Shown here: piece after piece, positions 7,734 to 15,041 of the stretch
Position numbering within the stretch: the first letter of the stretch is position 1
How the letters are laid out: every line of letters starts with the position of its first letter
Origin: Streptomyces sabulosicollis
GTDB lineage: Bacteria; Actinomycetota; Actinomycetes; Streptomycetales; Streptomycetaceae
Assembly (NCBI RefSeq): GCF_016103465.1
Contig: NZ_JAEEAP010000041.1
Span: 1-36,228, forward strand
DNA length: 36,228 nt
Reading direction: 5' to 3'
Program-made: the position numbers and the translations under genes
The notes under the pieces: generated by a model
The model's database searches: none
What the model was told of the DNA's origin: nothing
Seen by the model: only the letters and a program-made list of their open reading frames with translations

Positions 7734-8699
7734 CACTCGTTCCGCGAACAGCCGCAGGGACCGCCAGCCCTCCTCGACCGGCATCCCCCCGCAGAGCGGA
7801 TGGAGCACCAGGCTCGCCGCCTCGCCGCCCTCCGCCGCCAGCGCCACGCACTCGTCGGGGGTGACGATGCGGTAGACGCCCTCGCGGCGCAGCGCCGCCA
7901 CGTCCTCGGCCCGTGACCGCACCGCGGAGCGCACCGTGCCCCGCTGCCAGGAGGCGTACCTGCGCGCCTCGTACAGCAGATGAGTGCCGTACTGCGCCCA
8001 GGCCCGGTCCGGGTCCTCGGACAGGTGCAGCAGCGGGGTGGCCGCCGGGGGCATCAGACACCAGCCCTCGGTGCCGTACTCCTCCCGCCGCGCGTGGTAG
8101 TACGCCTCCAGCTCCGGCAGATGCGCGCTGGGGAAGAACGGCAGGCCCAGGCGGGCCGCACGGCGGGCCGCCGCCTGTGAACTGCCGCCGATCAGCAGCG
8201 GCGGATGCGGCCGGGTGTACGGGCGCGGGGTGATCCGGACGGTGCGGCCCCGGTGCGCGAAGGGCTCGCCCGTCCAGGCCGCGAGCAGCGTCTCCAGCGC
8301 CTCGTCCTGGAGCGCGCCGCGCCGCTTCCAGTCCTTGCCCTGGGCCGCGTACTCCTCCGGCCGGTAGCCGATCCCCGCCACCGTGATCAGCCGCCCGCCG
8401 CTGGCCAGATCCAGTACGGCGAGGTCCTCGGCGAGCCGCAGCGGGTCGTACAGCGGCGCGATCAGCGCAGAGACGGTGACGGTGATCCGGCGGGTGGCGC
8501 CCAGCAGCGTGCCCGCGAAGGCCAGCGGGGCGGGCAGCCAGTTGTCGGGGGACCCGTGGTGCTCCTCGGTCTGGAGGGTGGAGACGCCCCGCTCATCGGC
8601 GAAGGCGGCCATCTCCAGGGCGGCGCGGTACCGCTCGGACAGGCCGCGCGGGGTCGCGTCGGGATCGACGAGATTGAGGCGTACGACCGTGACGGGCAT
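7713..8699 (-). CDS. LLM-class flavin-dependent oxidoreductase (luciferase-like)
   Basis: A 328-residue protein of the bacterial luciferase-like fold, whose members use FMN or coenzyme F420 to oxidise small molecules. The start is ATG 8699, with AAGGAGG nine bases upstream. Seen: RYRAALEMAAFADERGVSTL (helix 1 region), TEEHHGSPDNWLPAPLAFA, a family hallmark where the flavin-proximal His lies, RITVTVSALIAPLYDPLRLA, DLASGGRLITVAGIGYRPEE, and RPHPPLLIGGSSQAAARRAA, the usual phosphate-binding stretch. The substrate cannot be told. It is transcribed alone, convergent with glcP; a TGACGGGCCGTCA palindrome lies just upstream and may be its operator. F420 use is plausible in an actinomycete but unproven. 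Confidence 0.9.
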   Translation of the reverse strand: MPVTVVRLNLVDPDATPRGLSERYRAALEMAAFADERGVSTLQTEEHHGSPDNWLPAPLAFAGTLLGATRRITVTVSALIAPLYDPLRLAEDLAVLDLASGGRLITVAGIGYRPEEYAAQGKDWKRRGALQDEALETLLAAWTGEPFAHRGRTVRITPRPYTRPHPPLLIGGSSQAAARRAARLGLPFFPSAHLPELEAYYHARREEYGTEGWCLMPPAATPLLHLSEDPDRAWAQYGTHLLYEARRYASWQRGTVRSAVRSRAEDVAALRREGVYRIVTPDECVALAAEGGEAASLVLHPLCGGMPVEEGWRSLRLFAERVLPRLKD

Positions 8700-8745
8700 G
8701 GTGGATGTCCTCCTTCGTCGTGGGGCGCGGCAGCCGGACCGTAAC

Positions 8746-8758
8746 TGACGGGCCGTCA
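8746..8758. promoter_or_regulatory. Palindromic operator-like site upstream of the flavin oxidoreductase
   Basis: TGACGG-G-CCGTCA is a perfect 13-bp inverted repeat centred 53 bp upstream of the minus-strand start at 8699. It resembles operators of TetR-family regulators seen in Streptomyces. No regulator gene is adjacent, so the link is inference. Confidence 0.45.
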
Positions 8759-8904
8759 AATCACCACCTCCATGGACCGATCGGCCCGCCGCACGGGCAC
8801 GGCCGGGGCGGATGACTCATGTGCCTGGGACGCGGGGCGCCCGATGGTGAGGGTCGGCCCGCCACATGGGCCGCAGCCCGTATACGCCGACTCAGGAGGG
8901 GCGC

Positions 8905-9309
8905 GTGACGATCAGCACGGGGGAAACACTCATCACCGCGGCCGACATCGACGACCTCATCACCCGGGTCCGGCAGACCGCCGGCGACCCCGGGCCCCTG
9001 GAATCCGCCAAGGCCGCGCTCTTCTCCAGCGAAGGCGACGGCCCCGACCCCGAGGCCGCGCGGCGCATCCGGCAGCGGCTGCTGGTGACCGCCCTCCGCC
9101 ACGGAGGCGCGCTGCTGGCCAAGCTGCTCAGCCGGCTCAGCCCCCGCGAGACCGCGATGGTGCGCCGCTACGCCCACCGGCTCGCGAGCTTCCTGGACAC
9201 GCTGGAGGTCTGGGCGGCGCGGCCCATCATGCTCGCCCTGATGCGCATCGGACTGCCTCACGGAGAGGCCGAGACGATCGCGGTGGCCGTCATTCTGCTC
9301 GTGGGATGA
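8905..9309 (+). CDS. Hypothetical protein with a C-terminal hydrophobic end
   Basis: A 134-residue protein from GTG 8905, chosen because AGGAGGGG lies just upstream; the frame is also open back to 8866. I recognise no family. The middle is helical and basic (RRIRQRLLVTALRHGGALLA, PRETAMVRRYAHRLASFL). The end is hydrophobic (ETIAVAVILLVG), possibly a membrane-associated tail or buried helix. Third codon positions are G/C-rich, as in true genes here. It stands between the divergent oxidoreductase and the small secreted protein gene, 132 bp before the latter. Its role is unknown; it may belong to the same accessory block. Confidence 0.65.
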   Translation: MTISTGETLITAADIDDLITRVRQTAGDPGPLESAKAALFSSEGDGPDPEAARRIRQRLLVTALRHGGALLAKLLSRLSPRETAMVRRYAHRLASFLDTLEVWAARPIMLALMRIGLPHGEAETIAVAVILLVG

Positions 9310-9441
9310 GCACCGGATACCGGCGCCGCCTATGGAAACGGGGGTGCTAGGAGGTCACCGGTTCGGGTGGGCCGGGGCATCCGCGCACTTCACGGCCGCG
9401 ACGGCGGGTAGTGCTCGGGGCGAGACACAAGGAGAACGACC

Positions 9442-9750
9442 ATGCGCCCTCCCCGAATCCGCACGGCGATCGCCCTCGGCCTGACCGCCGGGGCCGTCAT
9501 GTGGACCGCGGCCGCCTCCCCCGCCACCGCCTCCTCCCTCGCCACCACGTCCGCGGACACCGACTGGCGGGAGGCGGGGCACTACGACACCACCGCGGCC
9601 TGCAAGCGCGCGGGCGAGACCGGTGCCGAACGGCACAAGTGGGACGAGTACAAGTGCCGCCCCGGCCGCAACGACAACTACGTCACGCTGTGGGTCAGGG
9701 GCGGCTCCCGCGCGGCGCGCGTCCTGACCGCCGGGCCGGCCACCGGTTGA
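9442..9750 (+). CDS. Small secreted protein with two cysteines
   Basis: A 102-residue precursor. AAGGAG lies seven bases before ATG 9442. The N-terminus is a typical Sec signal peptide: basic MRPPRIRT, a hydrophobic core (AIALGLTAGAVMWTAAA) and a cleavage region around residues 28-32 (ATASS). The mature part of about 70 residues is hydrophilic with two Cys (TAACKRAGE and EYKCRPG) that could form one disulfide once outside the cell, and ends with NYVTLWVRGG. Similar short secreted proteins are common in Streptomyces but uncharacterised. Its stop (9748-9750) is one base before the ATG of the sensor kinase, so the three genes 9442-12573 are almost certainly one operon. The protein may be a signal or cofactor for the kinase; this is inference from gene order alone. 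Confidence 0.8.
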   Translation: MRPPRIRTAIALGLTAGAVMWTAAASPATASSLATTSADTDWREAGHYDTTAACKRAGETGAERHKWDEYKCRPGRNDNYVTLWVRGGSRAARVLTAGPATG

Positions 9751-9751
9751 G

Positions 9752-11908
9752 ATGCGACGGGCCGCACTGCCGAAGGACCGCGCCGTGCGCGCCGCGGGCG
9801 GCGTATCGGCACTGATCGTGGTGGTCCTGGCCGGATGGGTGGCCGGGCTGCTGCGGGTCAACGACGAGTGGCTCGCGCTCGCCTACCCCCACCCCCGGGG
9901 CGCCACCGTCCTGACCAGGGTCGCGGTGGGCGTGCCGGTGCTGGGCGTCGGCGTGCTGCTGCTCGCCGAGCGCTCGGCCCGGCGCTACGGCGGAGTCCTG
10001 CTGGTGGCCGGCGGCCTGTGGCTGCTGCCCTCGGCCGCCGCCGGACTGCTGGGCCTGGCCGACCTGGGCACCACCGGCGCCCTGCTGTCCTTATTGCTCG
10101 CCGCAGCCAAGATGGCCTGCCGCCCGCTGACCGTGCTGCTGCTGCCGCTGTGGCTGTTCCCCCGGGGCGGGCGCCGGCGGTGGCAGTGGTGGGTGATCAG
10201 CCTGGGCGCGTCCGGCTACTGGCTGGGGTACGCGGTGCTGTGGCTGATCAGCGAGCCCCGGGTGGGCTCCGTGCCCAACCCGGCGTTCTCCACCGCGAGC
10301 GGCCAGTGGGCCTTCGAGCACCTCGACGCCTACGCCGAGGCCGAACCGTGGGTGCTGCGCAGCGTCGCCGCGGCCGTGACCGCCGCCCTGTGCTGCCGCG
10401 CCGCCGTCTCGCGCGGCGCCGAGCGGCGCGACTGGGCACTGCTGGCCGCCGCCTACCCCTCCTGCGTCTCGCTCCTGCTGTCCCAATGGGGCGAGGGCGT
10501 GCCCACCATCGTGGCCCGTACGGTCGGCAGCGCCGTGTGGGCCGCCGCGATCTGCCTCGGCGTCGCCCGCACCGGCATATGGCGGCTGGACCGCTCCACC
10601 AGCCACCGCCTCGCCCGCGCCTTCGTGCTCACCTCCCTGGCCGCCGTGGTGGTCTGCTCGGTCGTCGCCGTCCAGGCCGGACTCCCCTCCGTACGCAGCG
10701 GGGCCACCACGATCACCGCCGGATGCGCCCTGGTGCTGGGCTGGGGACTGCGGCCGAGCGCCCGCAAGCTCACCCTCTGCGTCGAGCGCGCCTTCTACGG
10801 CCCCCGGGCCCGCCCGCACGAAGCCGTGAGCGCCCTCGCCGTACGGCTGCAACAGGCCCCGCACCCCGGCGAGGTGCCCCAGCAGATCTGCCGCAGCGCC
10901 GTGGAGGACCTCGGCGTCTCGGGCGCCGCCGTCAGCGTCGACACCCGCGCCGGGCCCCGGCGGCTGGCCTCCGCGGGGGCCCCGCTGACCGGCGCGGTCC
11001 AGACGTATCCGCTGCGCCACCACGGCCGCACCGTCGGCCGGCTCGAGGTCTCCCGCGACGGCTCCGGCACCCCGGCGGAACGCGACAGCGGACTGCTGTC
11101 CCTCCTCGCCGACCAGGCCGCCCCCGCGCTCGCCGCGCTGCGCCTGGCCGAGGAGGCCCAGGCCGCCCGGGAGTGCCTGGTGCTCGCCCGCGAACAGGAG
11201 CGCCGCCGGCTGCGCCGGGAGATCCACGACGGACTCGGCCCTCAACTGGCCGCCGTAAGGCTGCGCCTGGACATCGCGCAGACCTCCTGCCCGCCCGGCC
11301 ACCCGGCCACCCCTCAGCTGTGCGAGGCCGCCGAGACGCTCGCCGAGGCCCTGGTCGAGGTGCGGCGGATCACCGCGGGCCTCGCCCCGGCCGCGCTGGC
11401 CGAGCGCGGACTGGCCGGTGCGGTCCGCGACCTGGCGCACCGGCTGGGCGTCGACGGGCTGCGGGTCGGTGTGGCCAGCCGCCCCGCCGCACTGCCCGCG
11501 CTGTCGCCCGGCGTGGAGACGGCCGCGTACCGGATCGCGGCGGAGTCGCTGACCAACGCCGTACGACACGCCCGGGCGCGCCAGGTGAGCGTCGAGCTGA
11601 CCGCGGGCCCGGACACCCTCGAGGTCAAGGTCACCGACGACGGCAGCGGTCTGCGCGAGACCGCGGTGCCCGGGGTCGGTCTCGCCTCGGTCACCGAACG
11701 GGCCGAGGAGATCGGCGGCTCCTGCTCGGTGACCGGTTCGGCGACCGGCACGGTGGTCCACGCGGTGCTGCCGCTGGCCGGACCGGGCGAACACGGCAAC
11801 CCGGAGGAGCACCGGAAGCCCACCGGCCACGAGGCGTGCCGGGCGCTCATCGCGTCGAGGACGCCCGAGCACGCGGCAGCGAAACCCAAGGAGAGGACGG
11901 CGCGGTGA
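9752..11908 (+). CDS. Membrane sensor histidine kinase, NarL/DesK type, with a TTA codon
   Basis: A 718-residue two-component sensor. About ten predicted membrane helices fill residues 15-330 (LIVVVLAGWVAGLL is the first). They are followed by a GAF-like stretch (about 350-450), a HisKA_3 dimerisation/phosphoacceptor helix RRRLRREIHDGLGPQLAAVR with His492, and a HATPase domain with N-box ESLTNAVRHA and G-boxes DDGSGL and GVGLASVTERAEEIGG. It would phosphorylate the regulator encoded next. Start ATG 9752 follows the secreted-protein stop by one base, and its end overlaps the regulator start by four bases (GTGA), indicating translational coupling. A TTA leucine codon at 10091-10093 (residue 114) makes translation depend on the bldA tRNA, hence developmental control. 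The signal is unknown. Confidence 0.92.
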   Translation: MRRAALPKDRAVRAAGGVSALIVVVLAGWVAGLLRVNDEWLALAYPHPRGATVLTRVAVGVPVLGVGVLLLAERSARRYGGVLLVAGGLWLLPSAAAGLLGLADLGTTGALLSLLLAAAKMACRPLTVLLLPLWLFPRGGRRRWQWWVISLGASGYWLGYAVLWLISEPRVGSVPNPAFSTASGQWAFEHLDAYAEAEPWVLRSVAAAVTAALCCRAAVSRGAERRDWALLAAAYPSCVSLLLSQWGEGVPTIVARTVGSAVWAAAICLGVARTGIWRLDRSTSHRLARAFVLTSLAAVVVCSVVAVQAGLPSVRSGATTITAGCALVLGWGLRPSARKLTLCVERAFYGPRARPHEAVSALAVRLQQAPHPGEVPQQICRSAVEDLGVSGAAVSVDTRAGPRRLASAGAPLTGAVQTYPLRHHGRTVGRLEVSRDGSGTPAERDSGLLSLLADQAAPALAALRLAEEAQAARECLVLAREQERRRLRREIHDGLGPQLAAVRLRLDIAQTSCPPGHPATPQLCEAAETLAEALVEVRRITAGLAPAALAERGLAGAVRDLAHRLGVDGLRVGVASRPAALPALSPGVETAAYRIAAESLTNAVRHARARQVSVELTAGPDTLEVKVTDDGSGLRETAVPGVGLASVTERAEEIGGSCSVTGSATGTVVHAVLPLAGPGEHGNPEEHRKPTGHEACRALIASRTPEHAAAKPKERTAR

Positions 11909-12573
11909 CGGCGGTCGTGGAAGCCCCGCGGTGGCGGGTACTGCTGGTGGACGATCACCCTCTCTTCCGGGAGGGCCTGGCCGCCGCCGTCAACCTCGAT
12001 GACGCGTTCACCGTCGTCGGCCAGGCGGCCTGCGCGGACGGGGCGATGGCCGAGGCCGTGCGCACGGCTCCGGACCTGGTGGTGATGGACCTCGGACTGC
12101 CGGGCCGGTCCGGGCTGGAGGCGACCCGGCGGATCCTGTGCGATCACCCCGAGACCCGGGTGCTGGTCATGACGATGTCCGAGGACGACGACAGCCTGCT
12201 GGCCGCCGTGCGCGCCGGGGCCCGCGGCTATCTCCTCAAGGGCGCGGGCCGGGACGAGATCCTGCGGGCGCTGCACACCGTGGCGCGCGGCGGCGCGGTC
12301 TTCAGCCCGCGGGTGGCCGAGCGGCTCGGGGCGCTGGTCGGCGCGTCGGGCTCGGCGTCCGCGAAGGAGGCGTTCCCGACGCTGACCGCACGGGAGCTGG
12401 AGGTGCTGGATCTGCTCGCGGCCGGGCTCGGCTATCGCCAGATCGCCCAGCGGCTGGTGGTGACCGACAAGACGGTGCGCAATCACGTCGGATCCATCTT
12501 CGCCAAGCTCCGGGTGCGCGACCGCGCCCAGGCGATCGTGCGCGCCCGGCAGGCCGGGCTGGGAGGCGAATGA
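11905..12573 (+). CDS. LuxR/NarL-family response regulator
   Basis: A 222-residue regulator from GTG 11905, overlapping the kinase stop. Receiver domain at about 10-130: acidic pair D16/D17 in LLVDDHPLFREG, phosphoacceptor D62 in VVMDLGLPGRSG, a Thr/Ser switch in VLVMTMSEDD, and the conserved Lys in GARGYLLKGAG. C-terminal LuxR helix-turn-helix at about 155-215: LTARELEVLDLLAAGLGYRQ, then DKTVRNHVGSIFAKLRV. Phosphorylation by the upstream kinase should activate DNA binding. Targets are unknown; the nearby oxidoreductase, the 8905 gene or its own operon are candidates. ftsY begins 35 bp later and could receive read-through. Confidence 0.94.
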   Translation: MTAVVEAPRWRVLLVDDHPLFREGLAAAVNLDDAFTVVGQAACADGAMAEAVRTAPDLVVMDLGLPGRSGLEATRRILCDHPETRVLVMTMSEDDDSLLAAVRAGARGYLLKGAGRDEILRALHTVARGGAVFSPRVAERLGALVGASGSASAKEAFPTLTARELEVLDLLAAGLGYRQIAQRLVVTDKTVRNHVGSIFAKLRVRDRAQAIVRARQAGLGGE

Positions 12574-12608
12574 CTCGCTCCCCCTCGTGGCTGATACTGG
12601 GGGGCGTT

Positions 12609-13826
12609 ATGGAATACCTCATCCTTGCCGTAGTCATCGCTGTGGTCGCGGTCGCCGCGATCAGCGGGCTCGTGATCAGCGGCCGCAAGAAGAAGCGGCT
12701 GCCCCCGCCCCCGCCGAGCAGCCCCACCGTCACCGCGCCGCCCGCCGAACCGCACGTCGGCGAGGAGGCCGAAACCCCGCGTGAGGAACCACGCAGAACC
12801 ATCGAGGAGGTGGACCTTCCGGGGGCCGAGGCCCCGGCCGCGACCGCGGAGGCACCGGCTCCCGAGGTCCCGCCGATCGAGGTCCCGGAGCCGACCGCCG
12901 GCCGGCTGGTCCGGCTGCGCGCCCGGCTGTCCCGCTCCCAGACCACTCTGGGCAAGGGGCTGCTGACGCTGCTGTCCCGGGAGCACCTCGACGACGACAC
13001 CTGGGAGGAGGTCGAGGACACGCTGCTGACCGCGGACGTCGGTGTGGCGCCGACCCAGGAGCTGGTCGAGCGGCTGCGGGAGCGCGTGAAGGTGCTCGGC
13101 ACCCGTACCCCCGACGAGCTGCGCGGTCTGCTGCGCGAGGAGCTGCTGCACCTCATCGGCACCGAGGCCGACCGTTCGGTGCACACCGAGAGCGGTGTGG
13201 GCGCGAACGGCGAGGAGAAGCCGGGCGTCGTCATGGTCGTCGGCGTCAACGGCACCGGTAAGACGACCACGACCGGCAAGCTGGCCCGGGTGCTCGTGGC
13301 CGACGGGAAGTCCGTGGTGCTCGGCGCGGCCGACACCTTCCGCGCGGCCGCCGCCGATCAGCTGCAGACCTGGGGCGAGCGGGTCGGTGCCCGTACGGTC
13401 CGGGGGCCGGAGGCCGGCGATCCGGCGTCGGTCGCCTTCGACGCGGTGAAGGAGGGCATCGCCGAGAGCGCGGATGTCGTCCTGATCGACACCGCCGGGC
13501 GGCTGCACACCAAGACCGGTCTGATGGACGAGCTGGGCAAGGTCAAGCGGGTCGTGGAGAAGCACGGCGCGGTGGACGAGGTGCTGCTGGTCCTGGACGC
13601 CACGACCGGGCAGAACGGCCTGGTGCAGGCGCGTGTGTTCGCCGAGGTGGTGGACATCACCGGCATCGTGCTGACCAAGCTGGACGGCACCGCCAAGGGC
13701 GGCATCGTCGTGGCGGTCCAGCGCGAGCTGAACGTCCCGGTCAAGCTGGTGGGCCTGGGCGAGGGCGCGGACGACCTCGCGCCGTTCGAGCCGGAGGCGT
13801 TCGTCGACGCGCTGATCGGCGGCTGA
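12609..13826 (+). CDS. ftsY: Signal recognition particle receptor FtsY
   Basis: A 405-residue SRP GTPase receptor that docks Ffh-ribosome complexes at the membrane. The start ATG 12609 (MEYLILAVVIAVV) is the one actinobacterial FtsY proteins use; another ATG at 12570 would add 13 residues and overlap the regulator stop. Order: an N-terminal membrane helix (2-22) and RKKKRLPPPPP, an acidic Pro/Ala-rich A domain, an N domain (LGKGLLTLLSREHLDDDTWE), and a G domain with GVNGTGKT (212-219), AADTFRAAAADQLQTW, DTAGRLHTK (from 294), TKLDGTAKGG and GLGEGADDLAPF. The membrane helix is typical of actinobacterial FtsY and unlike that of E. coli. The gene ends at a strong terminator shared with the convergent gene. 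Its partner Ffh is encoded 7.4 kb downstream. Confidence 0.97.
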   Translation: MEYLILAVVIAVVAVAAISGLVISGRKKKRLPPPPPSSPTVTAPPAEPHVGEEAETPREEPRRTIEEVDLPGAEAPAATAEAPAPEVPPIEVPEPTAGRLVRLRARLSRSQTTLGKGLLTLLSREHLDDDTWEEVEDTLLTADVGVAPTQELVERLRERVKVLGTRTPDELRGLLREELLHLIGTEADRSVHTESGVGANGEEKPGVVMVVGVNGTGKTTTTGKLARVLVADGKSVVLGAADTFRAAAADQLQTWGERVGARTVRGPEAGDPASVAFDAVKEGIAESADVVLIDTAGRLHTKTGLMDELGKVKRVVEKHGAVDEVLLVLDATTGQNGLVQARVFAEVVDITGIVLTKLDGTAKGGIVVAVQRELNVPVKLVGLGEGADDLAPFEPEAFVDALIGG

Positions 13827-13855
13827 GGCCCGTGATGGGGGGATCACCCGTATCG

Positions 13856-13895
13856 CGCCGGACGGGCCGGGGTTGAACTCCCGGCCCGTCCGGCG
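13856..13895. terminator. Strong bidirectional terminator after ftsY
   Basis: A 16-bp perfect stem: CGCCGGACGGGCCGGG (13856-13871) pairs with CCCGGCCCGTCCGGCG (13880-13895) around an 8-base loop. It lies between convergent ftsY and the minus-strand primase-like gene. Confidence 0.85.
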
Positions 13896-13921
13896 TTCTC
13901 ACGCGAGGGGGCGGGCCGCCT

Positions 13922-14593
13922 TCAGGCCCCGGCCCGATGGCTCAGATAGGCGAGCGTCCCCAGGACCAGCCGGGCGTGCGGCGGGCGGCCCGCGGTGTCG
14001 AGCGTCGGCGGGCGCAGCCAGCGCACCGGGCCGAGGCCGCCGAGGTCCGAGGGCGGGGCGGTGATGTGGTCGCCCGGGCCCAGACAGCGCAGATCGAGAT
14101 CGGCGTCGTCCCACCCCATGCGGTACAGCAGCTCGGGCAGTTCGGCGGCGGCGCCGGGGGCGACGAAGAACTGGGCGCGCCCGTGGGGGGTGACGGCCAC
14201 CGGGCCGAGGGGCAGCCCCATCCGCTCCAGCCGGACCAGCGCGTGTCCCCCCGCGTACTCCGAGACCTCCAGGACGTCGAACGAGCGGCCCACGGGCAGC
14301 AGTACGGCCGCTCCCGGGACCCGCTCCCACGCGGCCGCGGCGTCGTCCAGGGTGGCGCCCGCCGGGACGCCGGGCGCGAAGCCGAGCGGATGCGCGCCGG
14401 GGGAGGGACAGGCCCGGTCACCGCATGAACATTCGTTTCTGCCGCCCCCCGAGCCCCGTGCCGCCCGCGCGCCCGGCACCACGTCCCAGCCCCACAGCCC
14501 GGTGTACTCCGCCACCGTCGTGGACTCGGACGTACGGCCGCGGCGCCGTGAGCCGGACCGCATGTCCCGGATGCCGCCGATCGTGAAGCCCAT
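13922..14593 (-). CDS. Primase/polymerase (prim-pol) N-terminal-domain protein, stand-alone
   Basis: A 223-residue protein; start ATG 14593 with GGAGGGGG just upstream. The N-terminal part has VAEYTGLWGWDVVPGARA, then a Cys-rich stretch NECSCGDRACPSPGAHPLGF, the pattern of the bifunctional DNA primase/polymerase domain (archaeo-eukaryotic primase superfamily, usually in plasmid or phage replication proteins). The remaining region has TLDDAAAAWERVPGAAVLLP and GRSFDVLEVSEYAGG. The family's catalytic acidic pair is normally DxD; here the corresponding place reads FDVLEV, so catalysis is doubtful. There is no helicase domain and no mobile-element neighbours; the protein appears to be a chromosomal relic or a repurposed single-domain form. 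It is divergent from nsdA. Confidence 0.75.
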   Translation of the reverse strand: MGFTIGGIRDMRSGSRRRGRTSESTTVAEYTGLWGWDVVPGARAARGSGGGRNECSCGDRACPSPGAHPLGFAPGVPAGATLDDAAAAWERVPGAAVLLPVGRSFDVLEVSEYAGGHALVRLERMGLPLGPVAVTPHGRAQFFVAPGAAAELPELLYRMGWDDADLDLRCLGPGDHITAPPSDLGGLGPVRWLRPPTLDTAGRPPHARLVLGTLAYLSHRAGA

Positions 14594-15041
14594 GCCCCCT
14601 CCAACGGGTCCCGCTCTCGATGGTTACGAGCCGGATCGTCGCGATGACGCTCCGTCGCCGATAGGTGCGGCGGTGTGCGCTCCGATGTGACGCAGGTGGT
14701 GAGACGCGACCCATGCGCCCCCACGTGCACCCCTTCACCTGTTCCCGTCGCCTCGGTGTCAAGTGAATCGTGCGAAACGCCAACCGGGTTCATTCGAAGG
14801 GGTGGCGAATGGTGGCGTTTTCGGGAACCGCCTCGCCGGGGGCGTGATCGTAGGATTACTTTCAGTGCACAGTCCCTGGAAGCGGTGCTCGCTCGAAGGC
14901 GAGCTGACGACGGGCGGAGTACGGATCGGTACATGCCACTGGCATGGGGCGGTTCTCGTCCGGACGGTTGATGCGCCGCATCCCGGGGACAACTGACCGT
15001 GACAGAAGGCATTCTGGTGGCGGTCCGGGAAGATTCGTGGG
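14594..15041. other. Divergent intergenic region between the prim-pol gene and nsdA
   Basis: 448 bp with no gene I can support. Possible signals: on the minus strand, TTGACA (14762-14757), a perfect -35 toward the prim-pol gene but without a good -10; on the plus strand, TAGGAT (14851-14856), a consensus -10 toward nsdA with no convincing -35. Its large size suggests a long nsdA leader or multiple regulatory sites. Confidence 0.4.

Noticed and set aside
10091-11872. A 593-codon minus-strand open frame opposite the sensor kinase
   Set aside because: Gly/Arg/Ala-rich shadow with no motif; the kinase has complete HisKA and HATPase motifs.
9835-11904. An open frame continuous with the response regulator reaching far upstream within the kinase gene
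   Set aside because: It is only the regulator frame staying open through the kinase gene in another frame; the true regulator start is GTG 11905.
14763-14996. A 77-codon plus-strand open frame in the prim-pol/nsdA intergenic region
   Set aside because: No SD, no recognisable family and a codon pattern unlike neighbouring genes; likely noncoding.
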